Origin: Oribacterium parvum ACB1
GTDB taxonomy: Bacteria; Bacillota; Clostridia; Lachnospirales; Lachnospiraceae
NCBI RefSeq assembly: GCF_000238055.2
Contig: NZ_KE148312.1
Coordinates: forward strand, 72,001-136,000
Length of the DNA: 64,000 bases
Direction of reading: 5' to 3'
This document shows, piece by piece, positions 31,115-40,208 of this stretch (position 1 is its first letter; each line of letters begins with the position of its first letter). The position numbers were made by a program, and so were the translations under genes. Under the pieces are notes generated by a model. It saw nothing but the letters and a program-made list of their open reading frames with translations. It ran no database searches and was not told the origin of the DNA.

Positions 31115-32338
31115 ATGTCGGATTCCAGAACTTCACAGTTTATTGAGCGTATTCCTGTAGGACCTTTGGCTCTTATGCCTTTAAAGTCCATTGAACCGCT
31201 TGGAAAGAAGGTCAATGAATATCTTGTGTCATGGAGAACCAAGAGAGAAAGTGAGCACAAGGAGACCATTGCGTTCTCCGGCTATCAGAAATCGGATTTT
31301 ATTGTTCCTACAAGAATTTCCCGCTTTGGAACGGGAGAAGCAAAGGGGGAGATTTTAGAGACTGTTCGCGGTGTAGACATTTACTTTATGGTAGATGTGA
31401 TGAATTATTCCATGACTTATTCCATCTTTGGAAATATAAACCACATGTCTCCGGATGACCACTATGCAGATTTAAAGAGGCTTATTGCGGCTACGACCGG
31501 AAAAGCGAAGCGAATCAATGTCATTATGCCGTTTATGTATGAATCCAGACAGCATAAGCGTTCCGGAAGAGAGTCTTTGGATTGCGCTATTATGTTACAG
31601 GAGTTGCATGAGATGGGCGTGGAGAATTTCCTGACCTTTGATGCACATGACCCAAGAGTGATGAATGCCATTCCCAGAGATTCGTTTGATAATGTTTCTT
31701 GTACGTATCAGTTTGTCAAGGCACTTCTTCTGAATGTGCGGGATTTGGATATAGATAAGGATCATATGATGATAATTTCTCCTGATGAGGGAGGTATGAA
31801 CCGTGCCATTTATTTTGCGAACGTCCTTGGTATAGATATGGGTATGTTCTATAAGAGAAGAGATTATACGCAGGTTGTAAATGGTAGAAATCCGATTGTT
31901 GCCCATGAATTCCTGGGTTCCGATGTGGAGGGCAAGGATGTTATCATTATTGACGATATGATTTCTTCCGGAGAGTCTCTGATTGATACGGCAAAGGCAT
32001 TGAAGGACAGAAAAGCAAAGAGGGTTTATGCATGCTGCACTTTCGGTCTCTTCACAAACGGCTTAAATAAGTTTGATGAGGCTTATGCAGCGGGAATTTT
32101 ATCGGGCGTTTTAACTACAAACCTGATTTATCAGCCGGAAGAGCTTTTGAAGAGGGAGTGGTATATCAATGTAGATATGTCAAAGTACATTGCGCTTCTG
32201 ATTGACAATATGAACCATGATATTTCTATTTCTTCCATACTGGATCCGGTAGGAAGAATCAATGCACGTGTGGCGGAGTATAAGAAGCACAGAGCTTCGG
32301 AAACAGAGCAGTTTACGATAGAACTTGATGATATGTAA
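31115..32338 (+). CDS. prs: ribose-phosphate pyrophosphokinase (long clostridial form)
   Basis: This enzyme makes PRPP from ribose 5-phosphate and ATP. At 407 residues it is longer than the usual 315. Landmarks are the flexible-loop segment PFMYESRQHKRSGRESLDC, the metal and ribose-phosphate region TFDAHDPRV, and the PRPP loop DVIIIDDMISSGES near 275. An N-terminal extension (about 70 residues) typical of clostridial long forms is present. AGGGAGGG precedes the ATG. The acyltransferase gene follows directly. Confidence 0.92.
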   Translation: MSDSRTSQFIERIPVGPLALMPLKSIEPLGKKVNEYLVSWRTKRESEHKETIAFSGYQKSDFIVPTRISRFGTGEAKGEILETVRGVDIYFMVDVMNYSMTYSIFGNINHMSPDDHYADLKRLIAATTGKAKRINVIMPFMYESRQHKRSGRESLDCAIMLQELHEMGVENFLTFDAHDPRVMNAIPRDSFDNVSCTYQFVKALLLNVRDLDIDKDHMMIISPDEGGMNRAIYFANVLGIDMGMFYKRRDYTQVVNGRNPIVAHEFLGSDVEGKDVIIIDDMISSGESLIDTAKALKDRKAKRVYACCTFGLFTNGLNKFDEAYAAGILSGVLTTNLIYQPEELLKREWYINVDMSKYIALLIDNMNHDISISSILDPVGRINARVAEYKKHRASETEQFTIELDDM

Positions 32339-32339
32339 A

Positions 32340-33494
32340 ATGAAAAAGAACAGTCAGATTGCATTTTTATCGGCATATAGTTTTTTTCTTTCTATATTAG
32401 TTATATTTGTGCACAGTACTCATTTTACTGTGCCTGAATTACAGGCTGTCCGAAAGACGGCCTTTTTTGATAGCTCCAATTTATTGAAACTGGAGTTTTT
32501 CTTTTCTGAATTTTTAGGACAGGTGGCGGTTCCGGGATTCTTCTTCCTGAGTGGCTTTTTGTTTTATCGGAATTTAAACAGTATGAAAGACTGGGGAAGG
32601 AAACTCAAAGAGCGAATGAAGAGTTATCTAATTCCCTACCTCCTATGGAATATGGGAATGACCCTACTGTATATGTTTTTTCAAAAGGCGGAATGCAATC
32701 CGGAGAATCTTTTTCAAGGCATTCTTTTTTATCGCTTTAATCCGGTCTTTTGGTATTTTTATCAGCTTCTTCTTTTGACTTTCTGCTTCCCTTTCATTGC
32801 AGTTTCAACACTTTTGGGAAGGGGGAGAAAAAAGCAGGGAAGAATAGCCTTTATTTTTCCCTTTCTGTTTTTAATCTTAGTGTATTTTCGATTGGATATT
32901 CCTTATTTAAATGAAGATGCGGGGTTTTACTACAGTTTTGGAGCGGCATTTTCCATTTTTCTCAATGAAGAAGGTGAAAGCAATATATTTCTCCGAGAGA
33001 GAAGAACAAGGAATACATATCTAAAGCGCTTCATACTACCTTGCCTGCTTTTCTGCTTTTCTTTGTTTTGCTACGGCTATGTTCTTTTTGGAGAAAATAT
33101 AGCTTTTCTTTTATCCTTAACGGTTCTTTATCGACTTAGTATGGCCATGTTCTTCTTTTGTATTTTTTGGCTAAGAGGAGACAAACCGGCCTTATTGTGT
33201 AAAGGAAATAAGGGCTTGGCTTACTTTTTTGAAGCTTTACAGGAGATGAATTTCTATATTTATGCAGTACATTACCTTTTTCTTCGACTTTGGTTCATCT
33301 TGCAGAGTACTTTGCAGGGGCTTCTACGGAACGTGCTTCCTATATCATTTTATGATGGAGTATCCAATGGACTGAAAGCTTTCTTTTATCTCTTGAGTCC
33401 TGTCTATTGCCTTGCTTTGGCCTATTTTACGGGTGTGCTGATAAAGAGAATCTCTCCGAACTTATGGAAAACAATAAATGGAGGAAGAGGATAA
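32340..33494 (+). CDS. acyltransferase 3 family membrane protein
   Basis: This 384-residue protein has about ten hydrophobic helices. It shows the family order: an early His in VHSTHF, PGFFFLSGFLFYRN, LIPYLLWNMGM and a late FYIYAVHYLFLRL. These enzymes O-acetylate or otherwise acylate surface polysaccharides, peptidoglycan or lipids. The start is 1 nt after the prs stop; a second ATG at 32325 would overlap prs. Neither has a clear ribosome-binding site, which suggests coupling to prs. Confidence 0.82.
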   Translation: MKKNSQIAFLSAYSFFLSILVIFVHSTHFTVPELQAVRKTAFFDSSNLLKLEFFFSEFLGQVAVPGFFFLSGFLFYRNLNSMKDWGRKLKERMKSYLIPYLLWNMGMTLLYMFFQKAECNPENLFQGILFYRFNPVFWYFYQLLLLTFCFPFIAVSTLLGRGRKKQGRIAFIFPFLFLILVYFRLDIPYLNEDAGFYYSFGAAFSIFLNEEGESNIFLRERRTRNTYLKRFILPCLLFCFSLFCYGYVLFGENIAFLLSLTVLYRLSMAMFFFCIFWLRGDKPALLCKGNKGLAYFFEALQEMNFYIYAVHYLFLRLWFILQSTLQGLLRNVLPISFYDGVSNGLKAFFYLLSPVYCLALAYFTGVLIKRISPNLWKTINGGRG

Positions 33495-33513
33495 CTCCCC
33501 TTCCTCCATTTAT
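33474..33513. terminator. 14-bp perfect hairpin spanning the acyltransferase stop codon
   Basis: ATAAATGGAGGAAG (33474-33487) and CTTCCTCCATTTAT (33500-33513) pair perfectly, with the stop codon in the loop. Little T-run follows on the plus strand, so it may block read-through between convergent genes or protect mRNA ends. Confidence 0.6.
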
Positions 33514-33599
33514 CATTAATGGACCTTAGCCGAAATCAGGGCTGACATTTGAAAATTGTTCGCTCTGATTCTGAATGAACATGGTTTCTACAAATCATT

Positions 33600-34160
33600 T
33601 TATGAGTGAATCAGATTTACTTCTTCATTTTGTCTGAACTTTCCTTTTAAGCGATAGATGGTTCGATATACTACCGGTAAGAACAGTACGGCAATAGTAA
33701 TTGCAGCTTCTATACCGATGTAGCTGATATTATAGGCAAAGGAATACCACACAGGACTCATGCCCTCCGGTGCATAAGCTGCGAAGAAAAGCAGACCGGA
33801 TAAGAAGGCAAAGATAAAACGGCCAAGGCAGGCGGCAAGATAGCCGATGTATAAGCCGTTCTTCTTGTTGCTGAAAAACCCGGAGATACCCAGTGCGGAA
33901 AAGGCGAAAATATAATCGACAACAAATTGTGCGGGACTATAGAATTCCGGCTTTAAAAAGAAGCTGATTAGGCCGTAAGCAAAGCCTGAAAGCAAGCCAT
34001 AGCCGGTTCCGAAGAAGAAGCCCGGCAGAGTGGCAAAGAGCATGGAACAGGCAGTCACGGAGCCTCCCATAGGTAAGGAAAACAATTTTACCATTCCCAG
34101 TACCATGGACAGAGCGATACATACGCCTGAAAATGCTAATTTTTCTGTACTTTTTCTCAT
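33600..34160 (-). CDS. thiT: thiamine ECF transporter S component ThiT
   Basis: This 186-residue protein has six membrane helices and the ThiT features: FSLPMGGSVTACSMLFATLPGFFFGTGYGLLSG, with the conserved GG-T region, and EFYSPAQFVVDYIFAFSALGISG. ThiT binds thiamine and uses a shared EcfAA'T module. AGGAGG with 7-nt spacing supports this start over one 10 codons upstream. A TPP riboswitch lies directly upstream, which confirms the thiamine link. Confidence 0.94.
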   Translation of the reverse strand: MRKSTEKLAFSGVCIALSMVLGMVKLFSLPMGGSVTACSMLFATLPGFFFGTGYGLLSGFAYGLISFFLKPEFYSPAQFVVDYIFAFSALGISGFFSNKKNGLYIGYLAACLGRFIFAFLSGLLFFAAYAPEGMSPVWYSFAYNISYIGIEAAITIAVLFLPVVYRTIYRLKGKFRQNEEVNLIHS

Positions 34161-34167
34161 AAAAAAA

Positions 34168-34195
34168 CCTCCTGTACGCCAAAACGGCATGGAGG
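34168..34195 (-). promoter_or_regulatory. expression platform: hairpin sequestering the thiT ribosome-binding site
   Basis: CCTCC (34168-34172, the complement of the thiT Shine-Dalgarno AGGAGG) can pair with GGAGG (34191-34195), with inner GCC/GGC pairing and an AAAA loop. This hairpin would hide the ribosome-binding site, so TPP control is probably translational. Confidence 0.65.
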
Positions 34196-34206
34196 GGCAA
34201 ATCGTA

Positions 34207-34284
34207 TAGCTTCCCTACGCCGGCATTATCCGGGTCAGGTTAAAGGGTCGGTTTTCACCTCTCAGCATACAGCGCCCCTAGCGA
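34207..34284 (-). promoter_or_regulatory. TPP riboswitch (THI element)
   Basis: On the minus strand the aptamer reads GGGGCGC, then CTGAGAGG, then ACCCTTTAACCTGA, then CCGGATAATGCCGGCG and TAGGGAA. These are the conserved THI-box segments in order. It sits upstream of thiT, so thiamine pyrophosphate should repress the transporter. A promoter (TTGACG, then TACTAT after 17 nt) lies just upstream on the minus strand. Confidence 0.96.
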
Positions 34285-34495
34285 CCCATTTATAGTATAG
34301 CGAAAGCCCTTTTTCGTCAATATTCTTCTTAAGACTGATTTATTTTTATCCCCAAACCATAAAATTGTTCTAAATACATACGATAAAAATCACATATTAA
34401 AAAAACTAAAAATTATGCCGATGAAATAAGTATGCCGGAGTACAATCCGGGGTCTGTGAAAAGTGTAGTTGAAAAGAATCTGAAAGGAGAAAAGA
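34285..34495. other. divergent intergenic stretch, no gene seen
   Basis: It holds the thiT promoter on the minus strand and AT-rich DNA before the LRR protein gene. A small CCGGA/TCCGG hairpin (about 34435-34450) is the only other structure. Confidence 0.5.
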
Positions 34496-37444
34496 ATGTT
34501 TAGGAAGACATGTGCTCTTGCCCTGTCCACGCTTATGTTGCTATCCGTATTTTCGACAGGAAACCTTACAAGAGCAATGGGCAAAAGCAGAGAGGAAGAG
34601 AATACGATTGTTGCATCCGAAGAGGAAGAACAAGATGTTCCTTTTTATGGAAAGAAGACGGTAGACGGAATTCTTGTCAGTGTAAAAGCAGATGCTGGGG
34701 TATTTCCGAAAAAGGCCAAATTGAAAGTAAAAAAACTCAGTCAAAAGGTGGATAAGAAAAAGGTTGAGGAAAAGGTTGAGGAAAAGCTAAAGGAAGAAGA
34801 TGCAGAGCTTCTGGAAAGCTTTATTTTTGATATTTCGGTTCTGGACGCAGAGGGAGAAGAACTACAACCCGATAATGAAAAAGGGGATGTCAAGGTCAGT
34901 TTCGAAAGATTGAATATTCTTGCAAAAGGCAAGGAACTCGCCGTATTCCACTTAGATGAGCCGGATGCGGAGCCGGAGAAACTGAGTGATGTGAAAGTAA
35001 AAGAAAAAGAGAAAAAACTGGAAGTTAAAACAGACCATTTCTCTCTCTTCGTGCTTAGTGTAATAGATAGAAGCGAGGATGATATGGAGACGGGATCTCT
35101 TGGTATGGAGGAAGGAGAGGACAAGAATCTCAATGAGTTTCTGAGTGAAGGAAATCGTTTTGTTGAGGGCATCGAAGTCAGTTCCGATCATGAAGATATT
35201 GTTCGGGTTCATATAGATCCTGATACGAAGGATGTTCGCATTAAAGCTTTAAAAGAGGGGAAAGCTACTTTAACGATTAAAAATAAAGTGATTGTATCAG
35301 GAAGTGAGGTGGAACAAGTTAAGCAGTATACGGTCATTGTACAGAGTCCCTTTTCCGGAGGAAGACTCGGTCAAAATATGAAGTACAGCCTCAGTGGAGA
35401 AGGAAAAAACATGACGCTGACAATCAGTGGATATGGATATGGAGACGATAGAGAGCGAGCGCCGTGGTTTGCCTATAGGGATAAAATAAAGACGGTCATT
35501 ATTGCAGAAGGCGTGGAAGGTTTGGGAATCAGAAGGGCTCCATTTGGCTATATGGAGAATTTAGAGGATGTAACTCTCCCCTCTACGCTGAAGGAGATTT
35601 CCGATTTTGCTTTTATTCAGAGTAATAAATTAAAGAATCTGATTATTCCGGCTTCTGTAGTGGAGATTGGAAGCCAAGCATTTTACAAAGAAGGTACGGA
35701 TGCAACGCATAATACCATTATTAATCGATCTTCGATTTATTTAGAGGATACCGGAAAGCTGCATTATAACCATAGTTTCACTACGGTGAAGCAAACGGCC
35801 AAGAAAAAGGAGGAGCAGAAGAAGCGAGGAGTACAAATTAATTCGATACGTTTATATCAAGTACCGAGTATCCAAAAAAGCTTCCTGGAGGTCAATATCT
35901 CCGGTGTTTCTTCTAAAAGCATTGCAGAGTGTTATTTCTTTAGAACACAGGATGCGAATAAAGCGGTAAAAGAATCTGACTTTAGTACTGCCTACAAGGA
36001 CAGCATGAACCTTGCGGGATGGAGAACCGGAGAGGATAATTGGAAAGCTTCCTATTATACGGATGTTTCAAATATAAATTGGTTGGATAACAAAACCTAT
36101 TATTGCTACATCCTCTTGGTAGAAAGAGCGGGTGGGGATCCACCCAAGAAAGTGGGAATTTTTAAGCAAACGATAAAGGTAGGAACGGACAATCGGCTTC
36201 CCGATACAGATGGCAAATTGAACTGGTCGGTGGTAAAATCCGGCACAGCTTCTTCCGGTCAAATCTCAAAATATAAGCTGACTATTGGCGGAAATGGTGC
36301 AATAAAGGATTATAATGCTGTGAACGGGTATAGAGAGTGGGATAAACTGTTCTTTGCACTGGGAGAAGAGCCTAAAAGTATAAAGCTTGTTTTACAAGAT
36401 GGTATTAGTAAAATAGGAAGTTATGCATTTAACGGAATTTCCTATGGGAGTGCTACTAAGCTGGAAGGAGATTTAAAAATCCCGGACACGGTAAAGGAAA
36501 TCGGAGTGGGTGCATTTTCAAATTTAAACATCAAAGGAAAGATTATTTTCCCAAGCCATCTAAAGAAGATTGATGCCTATGCTTTTTCCGATGTTTTACA
36601 TGATGGAGAGCTTATACTTCCGAATGGTTTGGAAGAGATAGAAGAAGAGGCATTCAGTGGAAATCATATCGGAAATATCCGTATTCCCGCTTCTGTAAAA
36701 AAGATTGGACTTCATGCTTTCTTTAAGGAAGAGATGGGAAGAGACGGGATCAATACCATAGTAAACCACTCTGCCGTGAAGTTGAGCGAGCGATATGCAA
36801 ACCCCTTATTCACCAAGTTTGACTTGGATGATTCGGAAGAGGGCAGTACCGTATGGACAGGAAAGAAAGGAGGGGCCGGCGGTAGTTCCTATAGAAATTA
36901 CTGGAGAGACAATGTCCCGAATACAGTTAACAGTTCTGCAAAAAAGGTCAAGTGGAAAAAGGATTCCAAAGGCTGGTGGATACAGAACGAAGATGGCTCT
37001 TATCCAAAGAACGAGTGGAAACTGATTAATAAGAGCTGGTATTTCTTTAATAAAGAGGGCTATATGTCTACAGGCTGGATTTTCCGAAATAATACTTGGT
37101 ACTATCTGGAAGGCGGTGAGAATGAAAACAGCGGAAAGATGAGTACCGGATGGAAATTGTTGAACGGAACTTGGTACTATCTTAGCAAGGAAGAGGGTGC
37201 CAACAACGGTAAGATGCTGACCGGATGGCAGCTGATCAACGGAAGATGGTATTATTTGAGTACCGAGGAGGGGATCAATAACGGTAAGATGCTGACCGGC
37301 TGGAGACTGATCAATGGAAAATGGTATTACTTCAGTACAGAAGCGGGGATTAATAACGGTAAAATGCTCTTCAATACGGTAGTAGACGGTTATACTTTGA
37401 AAGAAGACGGTTCCTGGGATACTCAAAAAAAGAAAGCGGGATAA
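34496..37444 (+). CDS. secreted BspA-like LRR protein with choline-binding-type wall repeats
   Basis: This 982-residue protein has a signal peptide (MFRKTCALALSTLMLLSVFS) and a Lys/Glu-rich region (about 35-200) with a Big-type SDHEDIVRVHIDPDTKDV segment near 230. Two clusters of BspA-type leucine-rich repeats follow (about 345-400 and 650-745; LEDVTLPSTLKEISDFAF and similar). The C-terminus (about 825-975) has five 20-27-residue GW-type repeats such as STGWKLLNGTWYYL, spaced by NNGKML, which in other Firmicutes bind choline on teichoic acids or the cell wall. It is probably a wall-bound adhesin. AAAGGAG precedes the ATG. Confidence 0.88.
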   Translation: MFRKTCALALSTLMLLSVFSTGNLTRAMGKSREEENTIVASEEEEQDVPFYGKKTVDGILVSVKADAGVFPKKAKLKVKKLSQKVDKKKVEEKVEEKLKEEDAELLESFIFDISVLDAEGEELQPDNEKGDVKVSFERLNILAKGKELAVFHLDEPDAEPEKLSDVKVKEKEKKLEVKTDHFSLFVLSVIDRSEDDMETGSLGMEEGEDKNLNEFLSEGNRFVEGIEVSSDHEDIVRVHIDPDTKDVRIKALKEGKATLTIKNKVIVSGSEVEQVKQYTVIVQSPFSGGRLGQNMKYSLSGEGKNMTLTISGYGYGDDRERAPWFAYRDKIKTVIIAEGVEGLGIRRAPFGYMENLEDVTLPSTLKEISDFAFIQSNKLKNLIIPASVVEIGSQAFYKEGTDATHNTIINRSSIYLEDTGKLHYNHSFTTVKQTAKKKEEQKKRGVQINSIRLYQVPSIQKSFLEVNISGVSSKSIAECYFFRTQDANKAVKESDFSTAYKDSMNLAGWRTGEDNWKASYYTDVSNINWLDNKTYYCYILLVERAGGDPPKKVGIFKQTIKVGTDNRLPDTDGKLNWSVVKSGTASSGQISKYKLTIGGNGAIKDYNAVNGYREWDKLFFALGEEPKSIKLVLQDGISKIGSYAFNGISYGSATKLEGDLKIPDTVKEIGVGAFSNLNIKGKIIFPSHLKKIDAYAFSDVLHDGELILPNGLEEIEEEAFSGNHIGNIRIPASVKKIGLHAFFKEEMGRDGINTIVNHSAVKLSERYANPLFTKFDLDDSEEGSTVWTGKKGGAGGSSYRNYWRDNVPNTVNSSAKKVKWKKDSKGWWIQNEDGSYPKNEWKLINKSWYFFNKEGYMSTGWIFRNNTWYYLEGGENENSGKMSTGWKLLNGTWYYLSKEEGANNGKMLTGWQLINGRWYYLSTEEGINNGKMLTGWRLINGKWYYFSTEAGINNGKMLFNTVVDGYTLKEDGSWDTQKKKAG

Positions 37445-37491
37445 AGAGGAAAGAGTTGTCACAATTTTGGCTTGAAGAATAAACTGTATGT

Positions 37492-37705
37492 AAACAGGGG
37501 CTATAAAAAATCAAAATAATTTTCTAAGCAATATAGGTCTGAACTTGGGGCACGCTCTCGCTAGCTTCGCCTCGTAACGGATACTAAGCGAAAAACTGCG
37601 TTTCTCTTGTTTTTCGCAAGTACCGACGGGCTCAGACTACCCCCGCATTCAGATCTATATTGCAAAGAATCCCTTTATTATTTTGATTTTTTACAGCCCC
37701 TGTTT
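37492..37705. repeat. 214-bp element with 29-bp terminal inverted repeats (MITE-like)
   Basis: The outer 29 bp on the left (37492-37520) match the reverse complement of the right end (37677-37705) at 28 of 29 positions, starting AAACAGGGGCT. Similarity continues inward (GCAATATAG.TCTGAA on both arms), making about 60 bp per arm. The centre has a second hairpin, GCGAAAAAC against GTTTTTCGC. It contains no ORF. It could be a non-autonomous transposon remnant or a very large hairpin terminator between two convergent genes. I cannot identify a clear target-site duplication. The rest of 37445-37770 shows nothing. Confidence 0.75.
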
Positions 37706-37770
37706 TTCCACAATGAGTACCGCGTATAAAGTACATTGTATTTATTAGGTATTAATCTAAGGCGGATTTT

Positions 37771-38988
37771 TTAATCAATATCTGTCACGGTGGGGGAGAG
37801 AAGCTCTACCGTATCCAAGCCCTCATCCAAAGTAATGACACCGCTTGCGTTTACGGACCATTTATTTCCGTCTGCATCTCTATACTTCGTCTTGGACTTC
37901 ATTACCCTACCGGCCTCATTGATTACATAGCTTCTGTTCTGTCCGGGAAGAGTAATCTTCTGATAGTGAGAGCCCTTATCCGCCTTTTGCAGGCGACCGT
38001 TAAAGTAGACATAGTCCTGCTTGATGCCGGTTGCACCCTTTCCACTATTATCAAAAAAACAAGTGATGTTTTCTCCGTCTCCATCGACTAAATTCATCTT
38101 TCCTGTCTTTACGGAGCTGTCGGCCTTATTTTTTCCGCAGTAATAATATGCTTCCGGAGCATTTGCTGCAGTTTTGCCTTTTTGAATGCCATATACCGGG
38201 TTACCCTTTTCATTGAAGAGATACCGCTTGTCTCCGACACGCTGCACTTCATAGACTCCATTGTTTCCTGCAGCAGGATGGCCGTTGTTTTTTAGATAGA
38301 ACCATTCCACGTTGCCTGTTGCAAGATTGCCGTCCCCTTCCGGACCGACTGTTGCGTACCACGTTCCGGAAAGACGCTGTCCCATCTTGAACTTTCCTTC
38401 GGTTTTTTCGGCGAAATAGCTGTAGCCGGAAATTTCCGGACTTCCATCTGCTGTTTTTGCCCATCCGGTTACCATGATTCCGTTTTCATCAAAACCATAG
38501 GATGCATCATCAATGGTTTTTACGGTAACACGACCGTCCTTGGCATATAATTTTTCTCCGGTACTTTGGTTGAAATAGAACCAGTAATTGTTGTTGGAAC
38601 TCTTCCTGCCTTCCTCGGCAGTTACTCCCTCGGGGAGGGGAAGGAGCTTCCATCCGCTGAGCATCTTTCCGGAGGAGGGATCACAGTAGTAGCGATCCTC
38701 CTGTACCCAGCCGGTTTGCATCAACCCGTTTCCGTCAAAATAATAGTAGCTGTCTCCGATTTTTTGCCAGCCGTCCTGTCTTAAGCTTCCATTTGCGGTA
38801 GCGTAGTACCATTCGGTCTTTCCGTTTTGCGTAATCTTAATCCAGGTATTGGTAGCCACTGAACCATTATCATTTTGATAAACCTGTTGACCCTGCTCAT
38901 TTGTACTCCAGCCCGCAGCAAATGCTGCGCCGGAAAATAAGGCTGTGGCGCTTAGGCTTAATAAAAAAACTTTGAATCCCCTATACAT
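37771..38988 (-). CDS. secreted protein made of choline-binding-type wall repeats
   Basis: This 405-residue protein has a signal peptide (MYRGFKVFLLSLSATALFSGAAFAA) and then mostly GW/YY-type repeats: TWIKITQNGKTEWYYATANG, RQDGWQKIGDSYYYFDGNGL, TGWVQEDRYYCDPSSGKML and more, to near residue 390. No catalytic domain is visible. Such repeats usually dock proteins on the wall. GGAGG lies just before ATG 38988, so the four-residue upstream extension is dropped. It is convergent with the LRR wall-repeat protein across the inverted-repeat element. Confidence 0.85.
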   Translation of the reverse strand: MYRGFKVFLLSLSATALFSGAAFAAGWSTNEQGQQVYQNDNGSVATNTWIKITQNGKTEWYYATANGSLRQDGWQKIGDSYYYFDGNGLMQTGWVQEDRYYCDPSSGKMLSGWKLLPLPEGVTAEEGRKSSNNNYWFYFNQSTGEKLYAKDGRVTVKTIDDASYGFDENGIMVTGWAKTADGSPEISGYSYFAEKTEGKFKMGQRLSGTWYATVGPEGDGNLATGNVEWFYLKNNGHPAAGNNGVYEVQRVGDKRYLFNEKGNPVYGIQKGKTAANAPEAYYYCGKNKADSSVKTGKMNLVDGDGENITCFFDNSGKGATGIKQDYVYFNGRLQKADKGSHYQKITLPGQNRSYVINEAGRVMKSKTKYRDADGNKWSVNASGVITLDEGLDTVELLSPTVTDID

Positions 38989-39081
38989 TTCTTCCTCCAT
39001 AAGCTTTACTGGTGTTTTATCTTGATAAAAGAGGGAAAGAGTTTCTCTCTTTTTAAAAAATTGCTTTTATACATAAGAAAA

Positions 39082-39101
39082 TGGCTTTAAAAGAAAAGCC
39101 A
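39082..39101 (-). terminator. probable terminator of the methyltransferase gene
   Basis: On the minus strand TGGCTTT and AAAGCCA form a 7-bp stem with a 6-nt loop followed by TTTTCTT. The remaining spacer to 38989 holds the leader of the wall-repeat gene and no ORF. Confidence 0.5.
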
Positions 39102-39188
39102 CCTCTCCCTTTAAACTCTTATCAGTAATACTATCCTCTCTTATAAAGAAATACAATAAAGTTTTTCTGACAAAGAGTGCCAAATGCC

Positions 39189-40106
39189 TTACGATTCGGC
39201 TTTTTCCCACCTGGCCGCACAACCGCAGGGAAGCACCAGACCGTTTTCCGATACGGGGAGCCCGATTTCATCGGAAGAAACCTTTCCGTTTCTGCCCTTT
39301 CCGATGAGCTCTTCCAGCATATACTGCATAACTCCTGCCTGCAGGCCGGTTGTGTAGGAGTTTAAAAGGAAGAAGAGGGAATCCTTTTTCAGAATTTTCT
39401 CACTAAGCTTTAGGAAGGGGTAGATGCTGTCTTCAATTTTCCAGATTTCCCCCTTCGGTCCCCTACCATAAGAAGGGGGGTCCATGATGATGCCGTCATA
39501 AAGATTGCCTCTTCGGATTTCTCTTTCGACAAACTTCACACAGTCGTCCACAAGATAACGAATGGGAGAGTCGGCAAGTCCGGAGCCTTCCGCATTTTCT
39601 TTTGCCCAAGAAACCATGCCCTTCGATGCGTCCACATGGGTAAGCTCTGCGCCGGCCTTTGCTGCGGCAAGGGTGGCGCCTCCGGTATAGGCAAAGAGAT
39701 TTAAAACTTTAATCGGTGTTTTGTCTCCGCTCTTTTCTCTTCTTTCCTTTTCTTTCTTAATGAGGCGGTAAAACCATTCCCAGTTTACAGCCTGCTCCGG
39801 GAATATACCGGTGTGCTTAAAGGCAAAGGGCTTTAGATGAAAGTTCAGACTGTCTTCTCCGTTTTCCCCTAAGGGATAGGAAATCTGCCACTGCTTCGGA
39901 AGGGAGAAAAACTCCCAGTCTCCACCGCCTGCCTTGGAGCGGTGATAATGGCCGTTCAGCTTCTTCCAGAAGGGATTTTTCTTTTCGCTCTGCCAGATGA
40001 CCTGAGGATCCGGACGGCAAAGGATATACTTTCCCCACCTCTCGAGTTTTTCGCCCTTCGAGCAGTCAATGACCTCATAGTCTATCCAGTTTTTTGCAAC
40101 GAACAT
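39189..40106 (-). CDS. class I SAM-dependent methyltransferase, RlmI/RlmK-like
   Basis: This 305-residue protein has the SAM-binding core NLFAYTGGATLAAAKAGAELTHVDASKGMVSWAKEN (motif I and the acidic motif II) and the catalytic motif MDPPSYGRGP, typical of methyltransferases that modify 23S rRNA bases (PF10672 group). The N-terminal part is beta-rich without a clear PUA domain. TTGGGAGGG precedes the ATG. The exact rRNA target is unknown. Confidence 0.85.
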   Translation of the reverse strand: MFVAKNWIDYEVIDCSKGEKLERWGKYILCRPDPQVIWQSEKKNPFWKKLNGHYHRSKAGGGDWEFFSLPKQWQISYPLGENGEDSLNFHLKPFAFKHTGIFPEQAVNWEWFYRLIKKEKERREKSGDKTPIKVLNLFAYTGGATLAAAKAGAELTHVDASKGMVSWAKENAEGSGLADSPIRYLVDDCVKFVEREIRRGNLYDGIIMDPPSYGRGPKGEIWKIEDSIYPFLKLSEKILKKDSLFFLLNSYTTGLQAGVMQYMLEELIGKGRNGKVSSDEIGLPVSENGLVLPCGCAARWEKAES

Positions 40107-40123
40107 GAAAGCCCTCCCAATCG

Positions 40124-40150
40124 TAAAAAAACACCCGCTTTTCGGGTGCT
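40124..40150 (-). terminator. intrinsic terminator after the RluA-family gene
   Basis: On the minus strand CACCCG pairs with CGGGTG around an AAAAG loop, followed by seven Ts. It separates the pseudouridine synthase from the methyltransferase gene. Confidence 0.88.
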
Positions 40151-40208
40151 TTTAAAATCTTTTTTGCTGGTTTATCCTAGCATTTTTGCTAGAGAAAAAC
40201 AAGTTATT

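Noticed and set aside
37492-37705. Complete insertion sequence
   Set aside because: The interior is only about 150 bp and contains no transposase frame on either strand.
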